This document shows positions 1 through 7,352 of a stretch of DNA of 39,987 bases, piece after piece. Both the position numbers and the translations under genes were made by a program. Positions within the stretch are counted from its first letter, which is position 1; each line of letters begins with the position of its first letter. The notes beneath the pieces were generated by a model that was not told the DNA's origin, ran no database searches, and saw nothing but the letters and a program-made list of their open reading frames with translations. The DNA comes from Rhodococcus sp. ARC_M5 (lineage in GTDB: Bacteria > Actinomycetota > Actinomycetes > Mycobacteriales > Mycobacteriaceae), in assembly GCF_022810405.1 (NCBI RefSeq), contig NZ_JALGQE010000029.1, positions 1 through 39,987 on the forward strand. The letters run 5' to 3'.

Positions 1-78
1 GTCGAGTCACTGTGAGAGGTAACTCGTTCATCACTACGCGATGGCCCACCCACAACACGGGTACGACACGCCCGAGCT

Positions 79-91
79 GCGGCTACGCCGC
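79..91. terminator. Small GC hairpin beyond the 3' end of the HxlR gene
   Basis: Five-base arms GCGGC and GCCGC flank a three-base loop. The hairpin lies about 30 bases past the stop codon of the minus-strand regulator gene, so it may end that transcript. A near-identical hairpin (loop TTC) follows the NADH-dehydrogenase-like gene at 39840-39852. No U-tract is present, and short GC stems are common in this genome type, so support is weak. The rest of bases 1-120 shows no convincing coding region on either strand. Confidence 0.3.
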
Positions 92-120
92 CTCACCGAA
101 TGTCCACCACCCCACGGGAC

Positions 121-477
121 TTACCCATCTCGAGCGCTGTCGATTTCGAGCATGTGAGCGGCTGCCCAGGCCAGGAGCACGTCGACGGGACCCCGAAGGG
201 TTTTGCCCAGCTGTGTGATTCGATACTCCACCGCCACTGGGCGAGTGCTCAGAACGATGCGTTCGATGATGCCGTTGCGTTCGAGCTTCCTCAACGTTGC
301 AGTGAGGGACTTCTGCGTCACCGCCGGAATTGCACGGCGGAGGTCGTTGAATCGGCAGGGTCGCTCACACAATTCGTTGAGAACCTGCAGCGACCATTTG
401 TCCAGCACTTGGTCCAGCAGTTCGCGGTGCGGGGCACTGATCGTCAGTTCGGCGTTGCCATCGGCGGTATCGGTCAT
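121..477 (-). CDS. HxlR-family (DUF24) winged-helix transcriptional regulator
   Basis: A 118-residue protein of usual HxlR length. The winged-helix domain covers about residues 18-105, with the family pattern visible: DKWSLQVLNELCERPCRFNDLRRAIPAVTQKSLTATLRKLE written in pieces as DKWSLQVLNEL (26-36), RFNDLRRAIP (42-51), QKSLTATLRKLE (55-66) and VEYRITQLGKTL (83-94). Two cysteines (37 and 41) sit at the end of the first DNA-binding-domain helix; several HxlR proteins sense thiol-reactive compounds through cysteine, but that use here is inference. The ATG at 477 was chosen because AAGGGAAC lies at good spacing upstream and the family domain begins soon after. It is divergent from the RidA-like gene across 81 bp, which suggests that it controls that gene and itself. 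Confidence 0.9.
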   Translation of the reverse strand: MTDTADGNAELTISAPHRELLDQVLDKWSLQVLNELCERPCRFNDLRRAIPAVTQKSLTATLRKLERNGIIERIVLSTRPVAVEYRITQLGKTLRGPVDVLLAWAAAHMLEIDSARDG

Positions 478-491
478 GAAACCAGGTTCCC

Positions 492-540
492 TTGAAGTGT
501 CCTTTGTGTACCAAGTATCAATGTTATACCTAGCTTTGGT
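492..540. promoter_or_regulatory. Divergent hxlR/ridA-like control region with candidate operator
   Basis: The gap holds a symmetric element GTAT-N7-ATAC (515-529) nested inside a wider ACCAA (510-514) and TTGGT (536-540) inverted repeat. A possible forward promoter is TTGAAG (492-497), 18 bases, TATCAA (516-521), so the symmetric core would cover the -10. HxlR proteins bind short palindromes of about this size; the assignment to this regulator is inference from position. Both divergent genes carry the same ribosome-binding string AAGGGAAC. Confidence 0.5.
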
Positions 541-558
541 CACGACGAAGGGAACTCC

Positions 559-969
559 ATGAGCGTCACCCGATTCACCCCGGCCGGCATGATGCAACCC
601 ACCCCGTATCACCACGTGGCGGTGGGGCAGGGATCTCGGCACATCCATGTCAGCGGTCAGATCGCGCGGAACGAGGACGGCTCGACGGTCGCCGAAAACG
701 ACCTCGCCGGGCAGGTCGCGCAGGCGCTGCGCAACACAGCGATGGGATTGACCGGTGCCGGAGCAACATTCGAGGACGTACTGCGGTTGACCTTCTACGT
801 CACGCACTGGGCTCCGGAGCGGATCAGCGAGTTCATGGACGGCGTCACCCGCGTCGCCGGCGAGATCGGGCTGCCGACACCGATGCCACCGGCATCGCTG
901 ATCGGCGTGGACTATCTCTTCGAGCCCGACGTCCTTGTCGAGGTCGAGGCGACGGCCATTCTGGACTGA
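559..969 (+). CDS. RidA/YjgF/UK114-family protein, atypical active site
   Basis: A 136-residue protein with the RidA fold pattern: GSRHIHVSGQIA near residue 25, the conserved QALRN and DVLRLTFYVTH segment at about 56-78, and the C-terminal VEVEATAIL strand. RidA proteins hydrolyse reactive enamine/imine intermediates. In catalytic members an arginine follows Pro-Ala just before the last strands (the position of Arg105 in E. coli RidA). Here that stretch reads PPASLIGV, with no arginine, so the standard deaminase reaction is doubtful and it fits better with RidA subfamilies of other or unknown role. AAGGGAAC precedes the ATG. Divergent from the HxlR gene, which probably regulates it. Confidence 0.85.
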   Translation: MSVTRFTPAGMMQPTPYHHVAVGQGSRHIHVSGQIARNEDGSTVAENDLAGQVAQALRNTAMGLTGAGATFEDVLRLTFYVTHWAPERISEFMDGVTRVAGEIGLPTPMPPASLIGVDYLFEPDVLVEVEATAILD

Positions 970-986
970 CCCGCCGGGCCGGTGAA

Positions 987-1014
987 TTGCGGAGGGCGTC
1001 GAAGTCCATACTGT
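987..1014 (+). promoter_or_regulatory. Candidate promoter of the RibD_C/DHFR-like gene
   Basis: TTGCGG (987-992) and TACTGT (1009-1014) are separated by 16 bases. Transcription would start near 1021, giving a leader of about 20 bases that holds the ribosome-binding site AGGAG (1032-1036) before the ATG at 1041. This suggests the gene is not simply read through from the RidA-like gene. Confidence 0.45.
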
Positions 1015-1040
1015 CGAACCCACCGGACCCCAGGAGTGAC

Positions 1041-1598
1041 ATGGCCATTCTGACCTACAACATGATCGTTTCTCTCGACGGCTACGTCGAGGACTCTGCG
1101 GGCAGTCTCGATTACGCCATGCCGGACGCGGAGACGCATCGATTCTTCAATCGTCAGACGGAGGAGACTGCGGCCTTCCTGTTCGGGCGTCGAATGTACG
1201 AGGCGATGGAGGACTTCTGGACAGATGCGGCACGCGCCGACGGCGAGGACATCGAGGCGGAGTTCGCCCGGCTGTACGTGGACACTCCGCGGATCATTTT
1301 CTCCGACACTCTCGACTCGGTGGCCGACGGCTGCCGGTTGGTGCGCAGTGTCGATGCCGTCGCGGAGGTGCAGCGTCTCAAGCGGGAAACCGCGGGCACG
1401 TTGGCCGTCGGAGGGGCCGCCCTGGCCGAGTCGCTCGTCGACGAGATCGATCAGTACGAGGTCATCCTCCTGCCGACGATTCTGGGTGGCGGCAAGCCCT
1501 ACTTTCCTGTCGGGCAGCACCTCGACCTCGTTCTGGATGAGCACCGAGTGTTCGCGGCCTCCGGGTGGGTCTATCTGCGCTACAGCGTCTCTCGCTGA
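1041..1598 (+). CDS. Dihydrofolate reductase family protein (RibD_C-type)
   Basis: A 185-residue protein of the RibD C-terminal/DHFR-like fold often found as stand-alone reductases in Actinobacteria. Visible features are the opening strand with SLDGYVED (residues 10-17), the FLFGRRMYEAM helix start (about 46-56), the GTLAVGGAALAESLVDEID nucleotide-binding stretch (seen as GTLAVGGAAL and LVDEID), and ILLPTILGGGKPYF near residue 150. The fold binds NAD(P)H and reduces pterin- or flavin-precursor-like substrates in known members; the substrate here cannot be told. The ATG at 1041 is chosen over upstream in-frame starts because AGGAG lies 4 bases before it. A second member of the family lies at 35187-35801. 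Confidence 0.85.
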   Translation: MAILTYNMIVSLDGYVEDSAGSLDYAMPDAETHRFFNRQTEETAAFLFGRRMYEAMEDFWTDAARADGEDIEAEFARLYVDTPRIIFSDTLDSVADGCRLVRSVDAVAEVQRLKRETAGTLAVGGAALAESLVDEIDQYEVILLPTILGGGKPYFPVGQHLDLVLDEHRVFAASGWVYLRYSVSR

Positions 1599-1625
1599 CT
1601 TCGGCCCGGTGGATCGAGCGCAGCG

Positions 1626-1637
1626 CACAATGAACAC
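1626..1637 (+). promoter_or_regulatory. -10-like element placing transcription start at the AGE-gene ATG
   Basis: CACAAT (1626-1631) lies exactly six bases before the ATG at 1638, the spacing at which +1 would be the A of the start codon. No Shine-Dalgarno sequence is visible. The -35 is not clear. A leaderless transcript is inferred. Confidence 0.4.
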
Positions 1638-2864
1638 ATGAGCTCCGGACATCGTCTCCATTGGTGGACCCTTCCCTCGCATCAGCTGTGGCTCGACGCC
1701 GAATCATCGAGGCTTCTCGACTTCGGAACATCACTCGACCACCCGGCCGGTGGCGCTGTGTGGTTGGACGACCGCGGGCACCCCGACCTCGATCATCCGG
1801 CCCACACCTACATCACCGCTCGGATGGCGCATGTGCACTTTCTCGCATCGATGCTGGGTCGGCCGGGGTCCCGCAGAAAGGCCGATCGGGTGTTCGACGG
1901 GCTTCTGACGACGTTGCGAGACAGCACTAACGGCGGTTGGTTCGAGTCCAGCGCCGACGCGACCTCGCCCGATGCTGTCAAGAACGCGTACACGCATGCG
2001 TTCGTGGTGCTGGCGGGAGCTGCAGCCACGGCCGCGGGACACCCACGCGGTGCGGATCTTCTGGGGGAGGCACTCGATACCGTCGAGCATCGGTTCTGGG
2101 ACGATCAGCACGGAATGTGTTCGGACACAAGGACGGTGGACTGGTCGGTACTCGACGACTATCGCGGGATCAATGCCAACATGCACATGGTCGAAGCGCT
2201 GTTGGCTGCCGCCGATGCCGGCGCACCCGTCATCTGGCGTGAACGAGCGCTGCGTATCTGCGACAACGTTTGTCGGTGGGGAGCGGCCAACGAGTGGCGC
2301 ATCCCGGAGCACTTCACCGCGGAGTGGATCCCGCAACTCGAGTACAACCGTGACGATGCCGCCAACCAGTTCAAGCCGTACGGGGCGACGGTGGGTCACG
2401 GATTCGAGTGGGCACGACTTCTGGTGCAGGCCGGCCTCTGTGCGGGCGGACGGGACTACGTCGACGCGGCCGAATCCCTCTATCACCGCGCTGCGACCGA
2501 CGGCTGGCAACCCGGGCCGACCCCCGGCTTCGTCTACACCACCGACTGGACGGGGAAACCGGTCGTCACCGGCCGTCTGCACTGGGTACTGTGCGAGGCG
2601 ATCGCCGCTGCCGCGACACTGGCACGGCACACCGGAAAAGACCGGTACGAGAACGATTATCGACAGTGGTGGGACATCGCAGCCGAGTACTACATCGATC
2701 GCGTCGACGGCTCCTGGCACCACGAACTCGATACCGGCAACGTCCCAGCGGCCACGGTGTGGAGCGGCAAGCCCGATCTCTACCACGCCGTTCAAGCGAC
2801 GTGGATCAGTCGATATGCGTCGGGCTCGAGCATCGTGGCGGTGCTGAGGGACGCCCCGCGTTAG
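1638..2864 (+). CDS. AGE-family sugar epimerase/isomerase (YihS/mannose isomerase type)
   Basis: A 408-residue (alpha/alpha)6-barrel protein of the N-acylglucosamine 2-epimerase family, close to the full length of E. coli YihS and bacterial mannose isomerases. Residues matching that active site are present: Arg62 in TYITARMAHV, His183 in NANMHMVEA, Arg238 in YNRDD, His254 and Glu257 in GHGFEWARLL, and His383 in KPDLYHAVQA. Such enzymes interconvert free aldose and ketose sugars (mannose/fructose, or sulfoquinovose/sulfofructose in YihS) in the cytosol. No sulfoquinovose or sugar uptake genes are nearby, so the physiological sugar is unknown. The gene stands alone between the DHFR-like gene and the membrane-protein pair, with its own leaderless promoter candidate. 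Confidence 0.88.
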   Translation: MSSGHRLHWWTLPSHQLWLDAESSRLLDFGTSLDHPAGGAVWLDDRGHPDLDHPAHTYITARMAHVHFLASMLGRPGSRRKADRVFDGLLTTLRDSTNGGWFESSADATSPDAVKNAYTHAFVVLAGAAATAAGHPRGADLLGEALDTVEHRFWDDQHGMCSDTRTVDWSVLDDYRGINANMHMVEALLAAADAGAPVIWRERALRICDNVCRWGAANEWRIPEHFTAEWIPQLEYNRDDAANQFKPYGATVGHGFEWARLLVQAGLCAGGRDYVDAAESLYHRAATDGWQPGPTPGFVYTTDWTGKPVVTGRLHWVLCEAIAAAATLARHTGKDRYENDYRQWWDIAAEYYIDRVDGSWHHELDTGNVPAATVWSGKPDLYHAVQATWISRYASGSSIVAVLRDAPR

Positions 2865-2903
2865 CGGTGTGCCAGACAGCACCAAAACCTTCCGATGGGT
2901 CTG

Positions 2904-2909
2904 TATTGT
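2904..2909 (+). promoter_or_regulatory. -10 element deciding a GTG start for the membrane-anchored protein
   Basis: TATTGT (2904-2909) is followed by six bases and then GTG at 2916. This spacing puts +1 on the GTG. The upstream in-frame ATG at 2895 would lie before the -10 and so outside the transcript. No good -35 is visible. Confidence 0.45.
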
Positions 2910-2915
2910 TTCCTC

Positions 2916-4253
2916 GTGCCCGAAGGTAGAAGACACGACCTGATCATCGACACCTCCGTCATCGTCACGGTCGTAGCTCTCGGAGTCGTTGCGGCCGGCC
3001 TGCTTCGATCTCCGGAGTCCGCCGTTGCCGAGGGCGATTCGGCTCTCGTGTCCGAGCCGGTCGAGTACCCGGTGAACATCCAGGGCTGTCCGGAGGTCGA
3101 GCCGCCTCCCTCCGACGAGGGGGAGCTGGTCATGTCGTCGTCGATCGTGGAAAGCACCCCGTCGTACGACGATCCCGCTTATCCATGGCTCACGTCGGGC
3201 AAAGCGGGTGCCATGTCCGACGCCGTTCTGACCGCGCTGCCGACCGATGTCGCCGTCGTGTTGGCCGCGCCATCCCAATCCGTGACCTTCCAACCGGTCG
3301 ACGACCTCGGCGGTGCAGCACCGGACGGCTTCGAGCCCAGCACCAGCGCACGGGGAGAGCTGGCTCGGGCCGACTGGTCCGCCTACGCGAGTATCGACGT
3401 CCGACCCTCCGAGACCGGCGTGCCGCCCTGTGTCGCGGGCGCTCTCGACGCTCGGGCCACCGAGCCCGACGGCACCGTTGTCGACACCAACGACAGCTGG
3501 TACGAGTGGGGTGGCAAGCGAACATACTTCCGCATTGCCACCGCCTATCACCCGGACGGGACGCAGGTGACCGCCAATCTCACCGGCACGTCGGCCGAAT
3601 TCCCGCTGCAGTCAGCCGAATTGGCCACCGTCGCGGCGCTACCGGATCTGCGACTGACGGTTCCTGCTCCGGCCGGAGCCTCTGCTCCACGACAGGATTG
3701 CTACGTCTCTTCGGGCGAGGTCATGTCGGGTGAGAGCGGCACCGTCGCCGACATTCGGGCCGAGTCCGTCGAGGCGGCGAACGCAGCGTTGACGAACACG
3801 TGGGAGTCGCTGCCGGGTGCGCCGCCGCTGAGCCGACCGATCGGGTCCCTCGTCCCCGGTTCGTACGGTTCCGGGGTGTGCACCGATCTCGAGGTCGTCG
3901 GAACCGATATTGCACTGTCGATCTCCGTGTCCGGAGGAGCGGCACTTCCGATGGCGTTGGACCCGTACGATCCCGAGTCCGCGTACGGCCCCGTCGTCGA
4001 GTTCCGAACGCTGCCCGACGGTTCGGTGGTCGAAAGCTCCGACGTGGACATCGTGAACAGCATGACTTCCGAGGACGGCACCACGCAGCTCACGCGCTCG
4101 GTGACCGTGACACGACCGACCGGAGTTCGCGTGTGGGTGCGATCGACGGTCGACCTCGACCCCACCCAGTACGCGCCGCTGGTGTTGCCGGAACCGTTGC
4201 CCTTCGAGGTTCTCGACGCCGTGGCACAGACTCCGATTGCGCAGTGGCCATGA
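2916..4253 (+). CDS. Membrane-anchored extracytoplasmic protein of unknown function
   Basis: Not recognised as a known family. With the GTG start it has 445 residues: a short charged N-terminus (PEGRRHD), one hydrophobic segment at about residues 9-30 (IIDTSVIVTVVALGVVAAGLL) with no lipobox, then a long polar, Thr/Ser/Asp-rich domain. This predicts a single-pass protein with its bulk outside the membrane. Four cysteines in that domain (in IQGC, PPC, QDC and GVC) could form disulfides. The stop codon overlaps the next start as ATGA (4250-4253), so the two genes are translationally coupled and the products probably act together at the cell surface. An ATG at 2895 would add seven residues but lies upstream of the likely promoter -10. 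Confidence 0.7.
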   Translation: MPEGRRHDLIIDTSVIVTVVALGVVAAGLLRSPESAVAEGDSALVSEPVEYPVNIQGCPEVEPPPSDEGELVMSSSIVESTPSYDDPAYPWLTSGKAGAMSDAVLTALPTDVAVVLAAPSQSVTFQPVDDLGGAAPDGFEPSTSARGELARADWSAYASIDVRPSETGVPPCVAGALDARATEPDGTVVDTNDSWYEWGGKRTYFRIATAYHPDGTQVTANLTGTSAEFPLQSAELATVAALPDLRLTVPAPAGASAPRQDCYVSSGEVMSGESGTVADIRAESVEAANAALTNTWESLPGAPPLSRPIGSLVPGSYGSGVCTDLEVVGTDIALSISVSGGAALPMALDPYDPESAYGPVVEFRTLPDGSVVESSDVDIVNSMTSEDGTTQLTRSVTVTRPTGVRVWVRSTVDLDPTQYAPLVLPEPLPFEVLDAVAQTPIAQWP

Positions 4254-5347
4254 CGGATCCGCAGAGAAAGTCTGCAATCCGCGCCGGAGTCGCGGTGGCA
4301 GTCGCCGCCGTATCAGTCGTCGCCGCAGTCGTCGTGGTATCGATGCAGGACGTTCCCGTCGAACAGCCGTCGGACATCCAGGCGATGACACCGACGTTCT
4401 CGGAGGAGACGACGACCACGCAGGCACCGAACGGGCCGATCCTCGACCCGACGTGGGAGATCGACGCCGAATCCGTCTACGGAAGCGAGTTCGCCGCATT
4501 TCGTTCTCCTGCAGCAGATCTCATGTTCGACTCCGGTGCCACCGGCGCGATCGATGCCGGCGATGTTCTCGTCACTGCCGTCGGCCTACCGAATCCGCGT
4601 TCGTACTCGGTGGACGCGATCGAGTTCGTGGCCGTCGATGCCGAGGACGGCGATGTCCGCTGGAAGAAATCACCCGGCAGTGTCGATCAGTGTGCGAGCG
4701 AGGCCGTCGGTGACGAGATCGTCTGTCTCGACTCCTATTCCGACATCCCGTCGATCGTGAGGATCGGTGTGGACGACGGGGAGGCACGGAGAACGACGAT
4801 CCCCGAAGCGTGGTTCCCGTATGCAATCGAGAGCGACGGAGGGTCCGTCTTCCTGCTCGAAGGCAACCCGGAGGACGGCGAATCGGTACTCCGCGGCGGT
4901 TCTGTGGATGCTCTCGATCAGATGTGGTCGCGTCCGATCACGTCCTCCGCGGGATGGGAAGACGTCGCGGGTCCGCTGATCCACGTCGACGACGGACGCG
5001 GAGTGGTGACCCTCGGCGGTGAGGCGACGTTCTTCGACCCGCGCACCGGCACGCCCGTCGATGGACTCGAATTGACCGCCGACGCAACGGTGGTCGACCG
5101 GAGCGGCACCGAAGTGTGGGCGCTGCAGGATCCGTACTCGTCCGAGACGTTCGCCGGCAACACCGTCTATTCGTTCGAGGAAAATGCGCTCGTGGCCACC
5201 ACGAATTCGGATGACGTGCGATGGCGGTGGCCACTCCCCGAAGGGGTCGACGGCTTCACGGAGTCGGGTTCGATCGTCGAGGCCCAGTCGGGCGTGTTCT
5301 TTCTGAGTACCGAATCGATGGTGCGGCTCGAATCGGTACCCACCTGA
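4250..5347 (+). CDS. Membrane-anchored beta-propeller-like (PQQ-repeat-like) protein
   Basis: A 365-residue protein: a short basic N-terminus, a hydrophobic segment at about residues 9-31, a low-complexity Thr/Pro linker (EETTTTQAPNGP, about 51-62), then a domain with blade-like repeats. Examples are FVAVDAEDGDVRWKKSPG, VVTLGGEATFFDPRTGTPVDG and ALVATTNSDDVRWRWPLPEG, which resemble PQQ-type or YncE-type propeller strands ending in W-rich turns. No catalytic residues are recognised; a binding or scaffold role outside the membrane is the most that can be inferred. It overlaps the preceding membrane-anchored gene by four bases (ATGA). The start is fixed by that overlap. Confidence 0.7.
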   Translation: MTDPQRKSAIRAGVAVAVAAVSVVAAVVVVSMQDVPVEQPSDIQAMTPTFSEETTTTQAPNGPILDPTWEIDAESVYGSEFAAFRSPAADLMFDSGATGAIDAGDVLVTAVGLPNPRSYSVDAIEFVAVDAEDGDVRWKKSPGSVDQCASEAVGDEIVCLDSYSDIPSIVRIGVDDGEARRTTIPEAWFPYAIESDGGSVFLLEGNPEDGESVLRGGSVDALDQMWSRPITSSAGWEDVAGPLIHVDDGRGVVTLGGEATFFDPRTGTPVDGLELTADATVVDRSGTEVWALQDPYSSETFAGNTVYSFEENALVATTNSDDVRWRWPLPEGVDGFTESGSIVEAQSGVFFLSTESMVRLESVPT

Positions 5348-5356
5348 CTCCGTGAA

Positions 5357-5371
5357 ACGCCGAGACGGCGT
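5357..5371. terminator. Hairpin between convergent genes
   Basis: ACGCCG and CGGCGT form a perfect six-base stem with loop AGA. It sits in the 36-base gap between the propeller-like gene and the convergent small membrane protein gene, so it could end transcription from both sides. Confidence 0.5.
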
Positions 5372-5383
5372 GGCACCGAACGG

Positions 5384-5695
5384 CTACTCCCGGTGGGGGG
5401 TTCGCTCACCCGTGTTCGGATCGACGTCGAACAGCTGGTCGGTGTTGTCGGGGGCGTAGACGACGGTGTTCGTTTCGAGGGCGCGTCGTCGAGCGCCGTC
5501 TCGAACGGCAAAAAATCCGCCTGCGAACAGCACGATGACGGCGATGCCGGCGACGATCGCCCAGCCCTCGAAACCGCCTGCCAGTGCGGCGATCAGACCA
5601 CCCGCGGCGGCGATACCGGCAAAGATCAGTAGAACGGCCAGCATGTTCTCGACTGCTCTGGCCCAGCTTGTCTTGGTAGGCCTTTTCTCGACCAT
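5384..5695 (-). CDS. Small two-helix membrane protein of unknown function
   Basis: A 103-residue protein with two hydrophobic segments, about residues 17-39 and 44-65, separated by the short turn GGFEG. A basic stretch (RDGARRR, 65-71) follows the second helix, which by the positive-inside rule puts both termini in the cytoplasm. The C-terminal tail is polar. No family is recognised. AAAGGAA lies about eight bases before the ATG at 5695. It is transcribed toward the propeller-like gene and lies downstream of the CGNR regulator on the same strand, 69 bases away. Confidence 0.7.
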   Translation of the reverse strand: MVEKRPTKTSWARAVENMLAVLLIFAGIAAAGGLIAALAGGFEGWAIVAGIAVIVLFAGGFFAVRDGARRRALETNTVVYAPDNTDQLFDVDPNTGERTPHRE

Positions 5696-5764
5696 AGGGG
5701 CAATTCCTTTCGATCAGCTCGGACGGCGGATACCCGAAAGTCGATCGCTTAAGCCCCCGCGGTG

Positions 5765-6298
5765 CTATTGAGCCTTGCGCGCCCGGTACGCGGCGACGGC
5801 CGCGCGATTACCGCAGGTCGTGCTGCAGAACCGGCGAGAGCGGTTTCTGGAGAGGTCGAGAACCAGCCCGTTGCAGTCCGGATCGGCGCAGACGTCGAAG
5901 CGCGAGAGCTCGTCCGCGCGGATGACGTCGATCATCGCCATCGCGGTCTCGACGACGATGCGGGTCGCGAGCGGACTGTCGTCGGCCACAGCGTGAATAT
6001 GCCAGTCGAGGTCTCCGTGACGAACCAGTCGAGGGAGGGCCGAGGACTCGGCCAGCAGTCGGTTGACCTCGACCACGGCGTCGTCGCGGCTGCTGGTGAG
6101 CAGAGTGCGCAGGGTCGGCCGTAGTGCCCGCACCGCCTCGAGCTCGGCGTCGTCGCCGTCGAAGCGGCCCGAGTAACCCTGCTCCGTGAAGAACTCGGCG
6201 AGTTGCTCTCGTGAGGTCAACGTGTCCGGGTCCTCGGCGGAATTGACCAATGCCACGGCGGACAGCAACGACAATTCCGCGTCATGAGCAAAAAGCAT
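5765..6298 (-). CDS. CGNR zinc-finger protein (ABATE domain), putative regulator
   Basis: A 177-residue protein with the N-terminal ABATE-type stress-response domain (about residues 1-130) and a C-terminal CGNR zinc finger. The four ligand cysteines are Cys137, Cys142, Cys158 and Cys162, the last being part of CGNR (162-165), followed by the basic AAYRARK tail. CGNR proteins are presumed DNA-binding regulators in Actinobacteria; their ligands are mostly unknown. The gene is divergent from an EamA-type exporter with only 39 bases between the starts, so control of that exporter is the natural inference. The ATG at 6298 has no Shine-Dalgarno but TAAGGT lies six bases upstream. Confidence 0.88.
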   Translation of the reverse strand: MLFAHDAELSLLSAVALVNSAEDPDTLTSREQLAEFFTEQGYSGRFDGDDAELEAVRALRPTLRTLLTSSRDDAVVEVNRLLAESSALPRLVRHGDLDWHIHAVADDSPLATRIVVETAMAMIDVIRADELSRFDVCADPDCNGLVLDLSRNRSRRFCSTTCGNRAAVAAYRARKAQ

Positions 6299-6299
6299 G

Positions 6300-6332
6300 T
6301 TGACACCTTACCAAGTCACTCCCTACTGTCAC
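6300..6332. promoter_or_regulatory. Overlapping divergent promoters, CGNR gene and EamA gene
   Basis: Forward: TTGACA (6300-6305), 18 bases, TACTGT (6324-6329), predicting a start at or just before the ATG at 6338. Reverse: GTGACA (6332-6327), 16 bases, TAAGGT (6310-6305), exactly six bases before the ATG at 6298. The two promoters share the same 33 bases, so they are likely to compete or be controlled together. TGACAC (6301-6306) and GTGTCA (6333-6338) form an inverted repeat around the region. Confidence 0.6.
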
Positions 6333-6337
6333 GTGTC

Positions 6338-7339
6338 ATGACGGCTTACACTCATGACGCGCAGGTGAATCGCGCGACTGCCCACGATGCTGCCGCGCGG
6401 TCGCGTCGACTCTCGGGACTCGGTTTCGCGTTGCTCTCCGCGGCGTCGTTCGGGCTGTCCGGCTCGCTCGCCAAGGGATTGCTCGACGCCGGCTGGACGG
6501 CCGGGGCCGCGGTCACCGCGCGCATCCTGCTGGCTGCGGCCGTCCTGCTGATTCCGTCGATACTCGCTTTGCGCGGTCGGTGGAGCCTGCTGGCGAAGAA
6601 CTGGAAGCTGATCGCCGCGTACGGAGCGTTCGCGGTTGCGGGCTGCCAGCTCGCCTTCTTCAACGCCGTCGGCCGCATGGAAGTGGGGGTGGCGCTGCTC
6701 ATCGAATTCACCTCGCCGGTAGCCGTCATCGGGTGGATGTGGTTCCGCCATCACCAACGCCCGGGCCGCCTGACCCTGGTGGGTGCGCTCCTGGCGGCGA
6801 TGGGTCTGCTGCTCGTGCTCGACCTGATCTCCGGTGCCGACGTCGATACCGTCGGCGTGCTGTGGGCACTCGGCGCAATGGCCGGTGCGGCCGTCTACTG
6901 GGTGCTCTCTGCCGACGAGACCAACGGACTTCCCCCGATCGTGCTCGCAGGCGGAGGGTTGCTCGCGGGCGGGCTGATCCTGCTGGTTGCCGGGCTCGTC
7001 GGCATCGTCCCGTTCGCAGCCCCGCTCACCGACGTCACCTTCGTCGATTCGGTTGTGCCGTGGTGGGTTCCGATCATCGGGCTCGGAGTGGTGACCGCCG
7101 CGCTGGCCTACGTCCTCGGGATCGCCGCGGGTCGGCGCTTGGGCTCGCGGTTGGCGTCCTTCATGGGATTGATGGAAGTTGTTGCGGCACTGGTGTTCGC
7201 GTGGTTGCTGCTCGGGCAGGCTCCGGCACCGATCCAATTGGCCGGTGGCGCACTGGTTCTGCTCGGCGTGGTCGTCGTCAAGTCCGGCGAGCGGGCCACG
7301 GCGGACGCCCCGGTGGAGCCGCTGCAGAGCAGGGCCTGA
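6338..7339 (+). CDS. EamA/DMT-superfamily transporter (RhtA-like exporter)
   Basis: A 333-residue polytopic protein with about ten hydrophobic segments arranged as two EamA repeats, the usual size of drug/metabolite transporters. The first repeat starts near residue 25 with GFALLSAASFGLSGSLAKGLL, and the second near VGVLWALGAMAGAAVYWVLS (each quoted piece is the helix start). Family members export amino acids, threonine/homoserine analogues or other metabolites; the substrate here is not evident. The ATG at 6338 is preferred to one at 6284, because the latter would overlap the start of the divergent CGNR gene and lie upstream of the -10 element. Confidence 0.88.
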   Translation: MTAYTHDAQVNRATAHDAAARSRRLSGLGFALLSAASFGLSGSLAKGLLDAGWTAGAAVTARILLAAAVLLIPSILALRGRWSLLAKNWKLIAAYGAFAVAGCQLAFFNAVGRMEVGVALLIEFTSPVAVIGWMWFRHHQRPGRLTLVGALLAAMGLLLVLDLISGADVDTVGVLWALGAMAGAAVYWVLSADETNGLPPIVLAGGGLLAGGLILLVAGLVGIVPFAAPLTDVTFVDSVVPWWVPIIGLGVVTAALAYVLGIAAGRRLGSRLASFMGLMEVVAALVFAWLLLGQAPAPIQLAGGALVLLGVVVVKSGERATADAPVEPLQSRA

Positions 7340-7352
7340 CCTGCCTGGTCAG
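7336..7352. terminator. Hairpin spanning two convergent stop codons
   Basis: CTGACC and GGTCAG form a perfect six-base stem with a five-base loop. The left arm contains the TGA of the EamA gene and the right arm contains the stop of the TetR gene read on the minus strand. With only nine bases between the genes it may act in both directions, but the stem is short and no U-tract follows. Confidence 0.35.

Noticed and set aside
1..120. Partial gene at the left edge
   Set aside because: The only open frame running in from the edge is short, proline/arginine-rich and without any family resemblance; it continues as the antisense of the HxlR gene.
2895..2915. ATG at 2895 as start of the membrane-anchored protein
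   Set aside because: The -10 element at 2904-2909 lies downstream of it, and GTG 2916 is exactly six bases after that element. It stays an alternative.
1731..3551. A 606-codon minus-strand open frame
   Set aside because: It overlaps the complete AGE isomerase and the membrane-protein gene in antisense and shows no recognisable domain.
6284..6337. ATG at 6284 as start of the EamA transporter
   Set aside because: It would overlap the first codons of the divergent CGNR gene and lie upstream of the transporter's own promoter.
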